NCBI GenBank assembly: GCA_000827325.1
Contig: KN832870.1
Location: 2,232,001 to 2,296,000 of the forward strand
Origin: Oidiodendron maius Zn
Taxonomy: Eukaryota > Ascomycota > Leotiomycetes > Myxotrichaceae
Length of the DNA: 64,000 bases
Reading direction: 5' to 3'
The notes under the pieces were generated by a model. That model searched no databases, was not told the origin of the DNA, and saw only the letters and a list, made by a program, of their open reading frames with translations. The translations under genes and the position numbers were made by a program. Positions 43,337 through 53,484 of the stretch are shown piece after piece (position 1 is the stretch's first letter; the number at the start of each line of letters is the position of its first letter).

Positions 43337-44311
43337 CTATTCTACGACAAATGATAAGGAGCTTTGGGGCTTGAGACATCAGCGACGGCAATCAGGGGTT
43401 GATTATACAACCGTTCGGGGTGGGCTTTTCCTTGTGCTGAGAAGTATTTATAGATTGGATAGTTTCCGGCGTGTCTATAAACATTAGATTACCATAAAGA
43501 ATTAAAAACAATACGAAATCTAGCTGTCGGATTAGTGGCTCACGTTTTACAGATTGGCAGAAGACAACAATCAGTTGGATATCGTATAGCTGTGAACGTC
43601 GGATATCGCAAGATACCGAAAAAGCCACTCTGGATAAATCAAGAAGCCACAAGCCACAAAATGCAAGCCATTAGATCTTGTAACAAATACCGAGATAGTC
43701 GAAGACCTTAAGAGACGTCGCATGAAATGCCCAGATCCTGAGATCACGTCCTCGATCCAGCTGCCCAAGTAATCCGACTAGAAAACTGATTGAACAGACT
43801 GACGCTCTTTACAGACGCCGGAAGGTCTATCCGGCAATTCCACGGGACGACATCATTCACATATTTGGACGCTGATCCATAAGCATGCCAAGATCCCACG
43901 GATTCCTGCCTGCCCCCCTTTGTCTTCTACCGTCAGATTAGACATGCTCCTTCTCCGGGTTCCATCCCGACACTCCTGATATGAGGGTCAGATATTACAT
44001 TAAACAGCGCAATTTGGGAATCGAAAGTCGACCCGTGGTTTGGTTCAACAGAAATTGCCATGAAGGCGTTCCCTCACACTCAACCGCAACATACCATCCT
44101 GCCTGTACGCAGATGGAAGGACTGAAGGAGTCTTGGCAAAAACATCACGCAGCAGAGCCGTGGAGCAGGAGTGAGCATCGAGAGCGCGATAAATATCCTT
44201 TCATCTAAAAAAGTGGATGAGCGACAAGTACATAAGTGGCACCGCACCAATCGACGCCGCCCAGATACGTGGGCCGGGCAATATCGAATTTTCCGTCGTG
44301 CTCGATGTACA
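43337..44311. other. Gene-poor stretch right of SSZ1
   Basis: About 975 bases. Short frames on both strands show no recognisable domains. Precedes the inverted repeat. Confidence 0.4.
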
Positions 44312-44531
44312 GTATCCCCTCGTCCGTCGTCGCTTGCCACAACTAGCAAGGGCAAGCGGTCCAATAGTACATCTCATTTAGCTGTTGATGATCTTCATAG
44401 GAGATATGAATTGACTGAATAAGGTAAAGTAAAGCTTAATATTATGCCCTTTCTTCTCCTAAGCAAATGAGAGGAGCGTATTCAGATAACCCCCTGCTAG
44501 TTGTGACAAGCGACGACGGACGAGGGGATAC
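44312..44531. repeat. 41-bp near-perfect inverted repeat with 138-bp spacer
   Basis: Left arm 44312-44352 and right arm 44491-44531 are reverse complements with about 39 of 41 bases matching (blocks CCCCTCGTCCGTCGTCGCTTG and CACAACTAGC in parts). Each arm, read from the spacer outward, encodes PLLVV(A/T)SDDGRGDT. The spacer has no evident gene. It could be the ends of a small transposon, an inverted duplication of a gene piece, or a hairpin-forming element. Confidence 0.75.
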
Positions 44532-46085
44532 AATAGTAGCTCTGGACAGGACCAAGCACCTTCACAATAAACACTGGCTCCACAGCCACTGGGTTCCCCG
44601 CCTTTCTTTTGGGCCTCCTTCTAACAACAGTCTCTGCTTCCTCAACATTGTGCAGCTCGGATGATCTGCTGGGCCGTATGGGATATTTCCCCCACAGCGC
44701 CGTACTCGATCCAGGGCGCGCAATCCAGGGTACCGCTCAACTCCATACTCCAACGGCTCGTCTCACATTGGGTCTATTGGCCGGATCAGCGGATCTTCTA
44801 CACCGGCAATTCTTCCTCGTCCTTTTGCTATCCCAGGGCGTTCTTTGTTTTATCCGGTCCGTCACAGAGGCGAAAGGCTCTTGCTGGTCGACCGGGTGCT
44901 TACCTGCGTCACCCAGGGCAGGTTCCGCAGCCTTTCAATCTAGGATCCCGAATAGAATACTCAACATGCTTCAAGTTATCCAGGTTTCCATGCTGCCTAA
45001 CTGGACTTGGCTGCTGGCCGTATTGGTCCATTCTCTTCTGTAATCAGAACTGACCTGCTCACATGCCACCCCCACAGTAATCCATCGTCAATATCCTCCT
45101 TTTAAGCTTCAGGAGTCCTATTCCGCATAACCGGTATGGATACGAGATTCCTCATTTAACCAGGCATTCTTTTCTACTCTACAAAGAAGCAAGTACAAGA
45201 AGAGTTTAAATAGGGCTAGTTCTATTGTTTTCTTACGTAGGAATATGTGCTCATATAGAGTCGGGAGCCGCTTGATAGAAAGCCATATTGAAATTATCCT
45301 ACCATCTACATCGATCCTCTCATGCAAGCGCATAGTTGACGGGTGATGATTCTCCGTAGATAGACACCGGAGAAGCAAGTGGTTTCAGGAGTTCGATGTT
45401 TGATCGTCAGAACAGAACCTACCACATAAACCATGCGATCGCTCTACCACTCCTTTAATTAGTTCAACCGGTTTCAGGATGCAGATCGACGACTCTTACA
45501 CCCTACCGTCCACATTATTGGGTTTATGTTAAGAGCGAACCATTCCCTCCAACCACGGCACACAGTCGGGAAATCTGAATTGCGGGGAACGGGATATAAC
45601 ATTTACTGCAGTATGCTTCGGGCTACTTTAATCCGTCCCTTTATCCAGTCGAAAGTCTTGGCACTGGAGTAATTCTCAGCCCATTCTCCTGGCTATCCAA
45701 AATAAACACGCACGTATAGTGTTGAACAGGACCGTTTATTAACGCAATGATATATTCCTCTTTGGGGAGGCGTCTTGTCTTCTATCGAAGTTATTTGGTT
45801 TCCGAGATCACATCCCGATTTAGAGTTTGATACGGGCCAGTGGCTGAGGTCTTCAGCGCAATACAGCCAATATGCAAGGCAAATTATGGTCGGGTGCGGC
45901 GTCAGGGGTCCCGAACGCCATGTAATGCTGTGGCTCGAGGTGAAGGTCGAAAGCAGTTCTGCCGCCTTGGAGCCTCGTAGCCAGCCGTTGCACCACCATC
46001 TATGCCTTACCTCTCGCCTCGAACGGCTATATGGAGCCAGTCTCCGTCGTCCCGCCTGTTCCTTGAACCTTATTTGGGCTGGCGT
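44532..46085. other. Gene-poor region upstream of the cellulase gene
   Basis: About 1.5 kb. Two overlapping plus-strand frames at 44609-45053 (one with SHWVYWPDQRIFYTGNSSSS) are longer than average but unrecognised, and only one could be real. 45.1-46.0 kb is the likely cellulase promoter. A GCGGGG at 45582-45587 fits the SYGGRG core of the carbon catabolite repressor CRE1/CreA, but such short matches are frequent. Confidence 0.35.
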
Positions 46086-46149
46086 TATAAATATTATTCT
46101 CGGATGGGCTCCGCCTTTCTTTTGCTCCTTTGCAGGACGGCTATATAAA
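46086..46149 (+). promoter_or_regulatory. TATA-like elements of the GH7 gene
   Basis: TATAAAT at 46086-46092 and TATATAAAT at 46142-46149. The second is about 85-90 bases before the start codon at 46232, a normal distance for a strongly inducible fungal secreted-enzyme gene. Confidence 0.5.
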
Positions 46150-46231
46150 TCCTGAGCATACCCAGAAGTTCCTGCTCTTTGTCCTTTTGCCAATCCTCAA
46201 TTATTCCTCCTTGGCATCTCTATCTTTCACC

Positions 46232-47648
46232 ATGTATCGAAGCGTAGCCCTTGCATCAACCCTCGCTGCTGGCGTCGTCCGCGCCCAGCAGGTTGGCACC
46301 ATGCAAACGGAAACACACCCGTCACTGACGTGGCAAAAGTGCACTGCTCCTGGTAGCTGCACTACCCAGCAAGGAAAAGTTGTTATTGATTCCAATTGGC
46401 GCTGGGTACACGATGCTACAAGCGGCTCTACTACGAACTGCTACACCGGAAACACCTGGGATACAACTCTCTGCCCAAATGACGCAACTTGCGCCGCCAA
46501 CTGCGCTCTTGAGGGAGCCGATTATACAGGAACATACGGCGCTACTGCGAGCGGAAACTCGTTGAAGCTTACATTCGTCACTGTTGGAACTTATGCCACC
46601 AATGTCGGTTCGCGTCTGTATCTCATGGATACTGATACCTCGTATGCGCAATTCGACCTTCTGAACAACGAGTTCACCTTCGACGTGGATGTCTCCAATC
46701 TTCCTTGTGGTCTTAATGGCGCGCTTTACTTCGTGTCCATGGATGCCGATGGTGGAATGGCCAGATACCCCACTAACAAAGCTGGTGCCAAGTATGGCGT
46801 TGGATACTGTGATTCGCAATGCCCACGTGATTTGAAGTTCATCAACGGTCAGGTAAGATTCAGATTCCCCTCATTCAGGGCACAAATTGCTAATATTTGT
46901 TTCTCAGGGCAATGTCGAAGGCTGGACACCATCAACAAATGATCCAAACGCTGGTGTTGGTGGCCATGGCTCTTGCTGCGCCGAAATGGATATCTGGGAG
47001 GCTAACTCTGTATCTGCGGCCGTGACACCTCACTCTTGTGACACCGTCACCCAGACCATGTGCGATGGGGATGCGTGCGGAGGCACCTACTCCTCCAACA
47101 GGTACGGAGGAACTTGCGATCCTGATGGGTGTGATTTCAACTCCTACCGTATGGGTAATACCAGCTTCTATGGAAAGGGTAAGGTTGTCGACACTTCATC
47201 TGTGTTCACGGTTGTCACCCAATTCATCGGCAACCCTCTTACTGAGATCAAACGATTCTACGTTCAGGGTGGCAAAGTCATCCCCAACTCTCAGTCCACG
47301 ATCGCCAACGTGGCTGGCAACTCCATCACCACCGAGTTCTGCGACGCTCAGAAGGCTGCGTTCGGCGACAACTACACATTCAAAACTCACGGTGGATTCC
47401 AATCCATGAGCAACGCTATGGCTGGCGGTATGACTCTCGTCATGTCGGTGTGGGATGACCACTACGCCAACATGCTCTGGCTCGACTCCACCTACCCAAC
47501 CACCGATACATCCCCCGGCGGTCCTCGTGGCACTTGTGCTGTCACTTCCGGTGTACCGCACGATGTTGAGACTCAATCTCCAGGTGCTTCCGTTACCTAC
47601 TCCAACATCAAGTTTGGTCCCATCAACTCTACCTTCACCGCCTCGTAG
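46232..47648 (+). CDS. cel7A: GH7 cellobiohydrolase (Cel7A/CBH I type), no CBM1
   Basis: Two exons, 46232-46852 and 46908-47648, giving 453 residues. Signal peptide [18 protein letters not shown] with likely cleavage before QQVGT, so the mature N-terminus would be the usual pyroglutamate-forming Gln. The catalytic centre EMDIWEAN gives nucleophile Glu233, Asp235 and acid/base Glu238. Other family blocks are [36 protein letters not shown] and [18 protein letters not shown]. The many paired cysteines are kept. The long mid-domain ([13 protein letters not shown]) favours a cellobiohydrolase over an endoglucanase. It releases cellobiose from cellulose chain ends outside the cell. The sequence stops right after the catalytic domain (NSTFTAS), with no linker or cellulose-binding module, as in some plant-associated fungi. 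Confidence 0.92.
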
Positions 47649-49089
47649 ATTCGTGAGCGAAAGACTCGTTACCGTTAGATAACCGGTGGAGATCTGGTAC
47701 GAATGCTCATACGCGCGGCTACTGGCGAGTTGCTGGCCCTACTCTTTCCTTTCTTTCCTGAGATCTGTCTGCTATTGTTATATTATTGCAACAAAAGGCT
47801 AGCCTCGAAATTTGAATGTACATATTTTCACACAAAAATTCCAATCAAGACTTGTAGATAGTTTGCAATACTACTGTCACTACTGTCATTGCTGGTATTA
47901 TGAAGTCGAGGTGAATGGATGAAGATAAAATACACTCACAACGAAGACTAAGCGAGTTCAGGGGTAAAGTTCGCTTAACGATCTTAGCGAGAAGGACTGG
48001 ATTCACTCACGCAACCATAATGGTAAGCTGGAGTAGACATTATCTCTGCGAATTGTTAACTGGTATAAGACTTTGACACTGTGAAATTAAAGAACCAGGA
48101 AGATTGCTATATTCTTCGTCGAAGAGAGTTAGGCTGATTCACAATGCGCTTTGCTTGTCAACCGTGCACGGAATATAATTTTGTTTATTATCTGGTTAGT
48201 GAATAAGAGGATGTTGCCATCTATATATATTGGCAAGCCCATCTTCTGAATAATTACCCATATCCCATCCTTTTAGACCGTTGATTGGCGTGCATCGATA
48301 TTCGAGTATTCATATTAAAGCTCTCCAGCCCCTTATGGGCCCAACACGAGCAATGACAGAAGAGGTTGATGAACAGCCCTTCATCCGGAGGTGGTAGATT
48401 ATGGGTACATCCAGTAACAATCATCGCCGCCACTATCTCCACGAAACTTTTGATTGCAGCAATGAGTTCTTGGACCGAGCTTCCTATGAGATTTTGGGAT
48501 GCGCTTGCGAAAAAAAGTTCCAAATGCACGAACAGTTGGACCTTAGTCGCTTATTCAGAGGAGAAGGCTGTGAAAATGTTGATTATAACACAGGAGACGC
48601 GGGAAATAGGAGTATTTATGCATCCCCTTTGCTCCCTCTTGCGCAAGTTGCGATCGACGCCCCGCCCGTAGCAGCAGTCAGGATACCGATACTAGACCGG
48701 GACTATTTAGCATGATCTATTATCTAGCAAATAACGAGAGTTTAGTTTCAAATATCTCAGAAATCCGCTGCAAAGCTCCATTGTCAAATCCATATTGCCG
48801 TATACAAGAGACAAGCTTCCAAGCCATCTAATCTAGGCAGGGTCATCTTAATACTATCTGAGTGCACAGCAATATTAGATAGAACGACTAAGTGGGATTT
48901 CATAGATGATTTATTTACAGTTCGATATGTTGAGGGCTGCCCGTCTGGCATGATTCTCTGCCTTTGCTTAGACACTGAATAACTTGCGGTTACCAGTTAT
49001 ATATTTGAGCGCTTGATCCAATATATTGCCTGTCTGACTTGTTTATTGCAAAGTACAAACTCGTTTCTACCGATAGACAGTTAGCTTCT
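47649..49089. other. Gene-poor stretch after the cellulase gene
   Basis: About 1.4 kb, AT-rich. A plus frame at 48401-48715 (104 codons, MGTSSNNHRRHYLH) and a short start-less open run at about 48835-48978 (DFIDDLFTVRYVEGCPSG) read somewhat like protein, but I cannot assign or connect them. Confidence 0.35.
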
Positions 49090-49569
49090 ATGGCCGTAGT
49101 CATGCCGCTACGAGGAATGGAACGGAGATTACGACCGGGTTTTCTAAACGAACCATATATCCAGAGACTTTGGAGGGAGATGGATACGCTCAGCAGCACT
49201 AGGATCCATCAGGCGGTGTGCGAGGCCTTTTATTGCAGCGACGAATATTGGGTGGAGCTTGCAGTAAGACTACTACTTGATTTTAATGAAAATGTGATCG
49301 CCGAGGCGGATCGATGGCGGTTCGACGATCTTTTTGCGGCAAGAAGACAGAGTTTAGCGGATGTGAACTATGTAGACTCACTGTCAGCTGTGGATGCGAC
49401 AAGAATACTAGATCGCTTAGGGTACTTGATGAATTTAAACCTGGTGGAACAGAGGCGGCGCCGAAATCTGGAACGAGGACAAGAGTACCACAATGCGCGG
49501 CGGCGACGACGCCATGACCAGGAACCTTATAGACGAACTTCGTCGCAGCAGCGGGAGGGCTCAGGGTGA
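49090..49569 (+). CDS. Orphan ORF, basic C-terminus (159 aa), unknown
   Basis: Open frame of 159 codons from ATG 49090. N-terminal part mixed helical (FLNEPYIQRLWREMDTLSST, AVCEAFYCSDEYWVELAVRL). The C-terminal 40 residues are extremely Arg-rich (RRRRNLERGQEYHNARRRRR), as in nucleic-acid-binding tails. No domain recognised and no introns needed. It lies in a gene-poor area near another orphan ORF. It may be a lineage-specific gene; a chance frame cannot be excluded. Confidence 0.4.
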   Translation: MAVVMPLRGMERRLRPGFLNEPYIQRLWREMDTLSSTRIHQAVCEAFYCSDEYWVELAVRLLLDFNENVIAEADRWRFDDLFAARRQSLADVNYVDSLSAVDATRILDRLGYLMNLNLVEQRRRRNLERGQEYHNARRRRRHDQEPYRRTSSQQREGSG

Positions 49570-49937
49570 CACTTTAGAACTTCCTCTCTTCGTACTAGAC
49601 GAGAGCCGTTCATCATGATATATGCTGAATCTGTGGGCACATTGTTATTTTACATACTCGCAGCTATTAGATACTGCTGGTGAGAATGAACGCGTGAAGC
49701 AGGCCTTCTAAGCCAGATTGATATCCGTATTAGAATCTCGACATAGGTGCACGTAGATAATTTCGCCTTCTCCCGGTTCAAAGAAAGCCTGCAAATACTC
49801 GCGCAATCCCCTGTCGAGAAATAGAAGCAGTATGTAGGCTGAGATGCTAGGTATTGACTCAATGCGGTCCCAAATCTTGCTCAAGAAGAAACTAGGGATT
49901 GTTTTTTCGTAAAGAAGACAACACTGGAGATTAAAAG

Positions 49938-51245
49938 ATGCAAGGGAGAGCGCGGGAAGATGATGAAGAAATATCTGGAGATGTGGGCTCAAGGCACAAA
50001 TACAGGGTACGGCAAGATCTTCTTCCAACATTGGACAACGGTCCTGAAGGAAGCACCTTCTATGATGGTGCTATTGAAGCAGTGAACTGCGAGATCTGGA
50101 ATAGGATAACGAGTCCTAGGCAGGGAAAAGCTTCTGATGGGAATGTCAGAGCAGTCGATCTAGAGGGTGCCCTTAGAAAGGTCAGGGACGAAAAATATCT
50201 GATGGTGAAACTGGATCTTCCAGCTAAGGAGATGAAGGAGTATGGAGTAGGCTGGGGAGCCCTCTGGTTGATTGAGCCAACGAACGTACCAACAATGAAG
50301 CTGCTCCCAGAACGACCGATATACAATGATGAGCATGAAACTTCTAGACACACTTCGTTACAGCTAGAGCCAACCCTACATCCTAAGGTTCCATCTACAG
50401 CAAGGCAAGACAAGGAGGTTAAGGAGATCTTAGACATTCTCAAAGATCCTCCTCTAAGACAAAGTCAAGTTGTATATCCAGAATTTACACTACCTATAGA
50501 GGCTCAAGACAATGAAGAGGTTATATCTCGTGCCCCAACCCCACAAATGGCCGGAGAAGGGGCCAACCAAATCCATATGCCTATAGAGAAAGAGGCTACT
50601 GAGATGGACAAAATTGAGGGGTTAGTAGTTAATGAACAGGAGATTTGCTAGGATGAGGAAATAGAAGAAATTGCGGCTGAAGAACTCCAAATCCAAGGCA
50701 AGAGGAAGTCTAAAGACATGCAATCCATTCCAAAGAAGAAGTTAAAGCGATCACAATGCGAATGCTCCGACAACGCCAAGAAGTGCCTGGCATTAATTAG
50801 TAGCTACGATGATAAAAGGCAAGCGGCTATCATTCTTAAGGAAATGTTCGAGCAGGCAATACCTGTCATACCTTGCTTATTTCATTTCGATCTGTTGGCA
50901 AGTGCATGGGGGATGCGCAAATGCAGTGCAGGACTTTCATACATTAAAGCTTTTGCTGCAATCTTCAAGGAGATTGGGAAGACTAGTGACTTTTACAATG
51001 CAGTGATAAGCCCGCACACCTGGACCTATTTTGACGAAGACGATGATATGATCAACAATTTGAGAAGGGCGGGTATGAGCGGAGCTCTCTTGCATCCAGT
51101 CTTCGATGATCTCAAAATTACACCAAAAGTTCCCGAACTTGCTGGATCTAAGGTTGATGATGTGCAGGCTAATTCATGCCTAGCAGGAAGCTACCTAAGG
51201 TGGATTGCTGACAATAAGAATGGGATTTGCCTAGCCAAGATTTAG
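49938..51245 (+). CDS. Orphan ORF interrupted by one in-frame TAG (about 435 codons)
   Basis: From ATG 49938 the frame is open for 237 codons to a TAG at 50649-50651. It then continues in the same frame for a further 197 codons to TAG at 51243-51245. The first part has KYLMVKLDLPAKEMKEYGVG and WGALWLIEP, then an acidic linker. The second has a basic cluster (KKKLKRSQCEC), AAIILKEMFEQAIPVIPCLF, SAGLSYIKAFAAIFKEIGKT and EDDDMINNLRRAGMSGALLH. Both parts look like protein, and the acidic linker runs smoothly through the stop (NEQEIC, stop, DEEIEEIAAEEL). Possible readings: a recent CAG-to-TAG pseudogene mutation, stop readthrough, or two genes with a second start at 50718. I recognise no family. 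Confidence 0.45.
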
Positions 51246-51718
51246 ATTCGGCTCTTCTTGTGTGGCACTTTCTACTCTCCGAATACTCTAAATAGAAGGA
51301 GCGCCACGTTGTGCCTTGAAAACCGCTTTGCAGCACCGACAATCAGTTACAAAAGGCAGATATTTGGTAGCTACTGCCGACAGGCATTCTTGTCAACACC
51401 GTACGGATTTATAATATGTGTTTGTGGTCACGTATTGTAGAGCATCACCTTGTCCACTTGATATGGATGTGGGCCGTGTAGTCGAAACCAAAAGATTACT
51501 TGCCGATCCGCTCGATAGTCACGCTCTTCTTCTTCTTCGCAAATGCTCGTGATAATTTTTGGTTTGGCAATATGTGTGCGACAACTCTAGTGTCCTTGTC
51601 GAGTGGCTGTGCCATCCTAGTATGATACTATTCTTTCTTCTACTCCTAGAAACTCCAGCCACCCTATTATAATAAAACAAGTCCCTCTGCTGTGTACGTT
51701 GAAGTACGCTCTAGCTCT
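51246..51718. other. Intergenic
   Basis: About 470 bases up to the 3' end of the lipoyl synthase gene. A 39-codon minus frame (51496-51615, ILPNQKLSRAFAKKKKS) reads like a protein scrap but cannot be assigned. Confidence 0.35.
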
Positions 51719-52993
51719 CTATACAGTAACCTTATCCACCGGGAGAGTCTCTTCACCTGTAAGGATAGTAGTACCTTTCCTCTTCTTTAAGACGTTCTCT
51801 ATAAATGCTTCACCTGCTTTGTACGAGCTTCGCACTAGAGGCCCGCTAGCACAGTATAAAAACCCAAGATCCAGAGCCCTTTGTCTCCATAGTGCGAAGG
51901 CCTCGGGGGTAACGTATTCTTCCACTTTCATGTGGCGTTTTGTGGGACGCATATACTGTCCAAATGTGACGACATCAACGTCGATTGCGCGCAGATCTAG
52001 TTACCTCACGTTAATGGGAGTTACTAAAAATGGGTTCCGAAATTAAATACCTTTCAGCGTCTGCCAGAGTTGGTCTTCAGTTTCGCCCAATCCAAGCATG
52101 ATACTTGTCTTCGTGATCAATGTCGGTACCGCTTTCTTTGCAGCTTTCAACACTTCCAGGCTCTGCCTATATTTGGCTCTCCTATCCCTGACCATCGGTG
52201 TCAGAGCTTCAACTGTTTCCATGTTGTGAGCATAGACGTCCAATCCACTCCTTGCAACCATCTCCACCATTTCCAGATCTCCCGCATAATCACTAGTCAG
52301 AGCCTCGACTAATATGTCTGGCCTTTTCTGCTTAATTTTCATAATTGTCTCGGTAAAATGCCTCGCCCCTCCATCTACTAGATCATCTCTGTCCACAGAT
52401 GTGAGAACCACATACCCCAAACCCCATCTTGACAAGGCCTCAGCAGTATGCTCCGGTTCGTGTGGATCCAAAGGAAGCGGCGCCTTATGCGTCTTCACGC
52501 TGCAAAACCGACATCCTCGAGTGCATGTGTCCCCCATCAACATAATCGTCGCCGTGGCAGCGCTCTTATCACTCCCACCCCAGCAGTCGGATATGTTCGG
52601 ACATCGCGCCTCTTCACAGACCGTATGTAAATTCAAACCTCGCAGATCCTTCTTAATCTTCTTATAATTCGAGTTATCTGGGATCGGCGTCTTCAGCCAT
52701 TCTGGCAAGCGGGTGATCTGTTTCTTCTTGCCTGTGGGACCAACCATTGCTGTCCGCAGCTCCAATGCATCTTCAGCAGCAAGAGACTTCTCTTGCAGCC
52801 CGATAAATTCACCGAAGGATGGCACGGAATTGAGCTTGTCTTTGAAGTACGTTGGGCGTCGTCGGGGTGTGGTTTCCGGAGGGGGCGCCTCAGTCGCAAG
52901 GAATCGCGACGATGCGGCGGAGATGAGATTTCTAGGAGTTTGACGAAGAGGAGGTGCATTCAAGCATCTAAATCGACTCACTGCTGCAGCCAT
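51719..52993 (-). CDS. LIP5: Lipoyl synthase, mitochondrial
   Basis: Two exons, 52993-52051 and 51996-51719 (54-bp intron), giving 406 residues. N-terminal mitochondrial presequence ([20 protein letters not shown]). The auxiliary 4Fe-4S cluster motif is [13 protein letters not shown] (C-x4-C-x5-C). The radical-SAM cluster is CTRGCRFC. The C-terminal RSSYKAGE supplies the Ser ligand typical of LipA. Other family blocks: [67 protein letters not shown] and [20 protein letters not shown]. It inserts two sulfurs into octanoyl groups on lipoyl-dependent E2/H proteins in mitochondria. The second exon start (acceptor AACTAG) joins LKD to [14 protein letters not shown] correctly. Confidence 0.95.
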
Positions 52994-53484
52994 TATGACA
53001 ATGCCGGCTGTGGGGTGACTGTGGTCGTGTGGATGATAGTCTAGCAGACCGATAATTCTTCTTTGATGCTTTCAAATCCAGGTCCGATGATTGCCGAGAT
53101 TAAGCGAGCTACATAATTTTAGCGACTACTCCCCTTTGACCCTCCACTGGTGAGACTCCAGAGCGGGTGATGTAAACTAAGGTAGGGTTTAGTATGTACA
53201 TGCGTAATAGATCTGTGAGCTTCGAGTTTTTGCGAGCTGGAGAACCCTTAAAGGAATATATATCTACGAAAATTCAATTATTGGGCAGCGGAAAGCGTGA
53301 TTTAAAGACGTGTAATGGAAACAGTATAGAAATAAAATACAAAAATATTTCGGGAACTAAATTGATTATGGAAAGAAGGTTCCTTTACAAAGGCTGTCTT
53401 TGAACATCGATGGTATGTCTGCCTGGATAATTAACACACTTAAGCGGGATAAATAAATAGGGGGAAATAGTTTAGCAACGTATA
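52994..53484. other. Intergenic
   Basis: About 490 bases; promoter of lipoyl synthase on the left, very AT-rich on the right. A frame at 53194-53403 is unsupported. Confidence 0.4.

Noticed and set aside
44609-45053. Two overlapping plus frames of 130-144 codons
   Set aside because: Neither has a recognisable domain, signal peptide or start context, so neither is supported.
51496-51615. 39-codon minus frame with AFAKKKKSVTIERIGK
   Set aside because: Too short to separate from chance and no family match.
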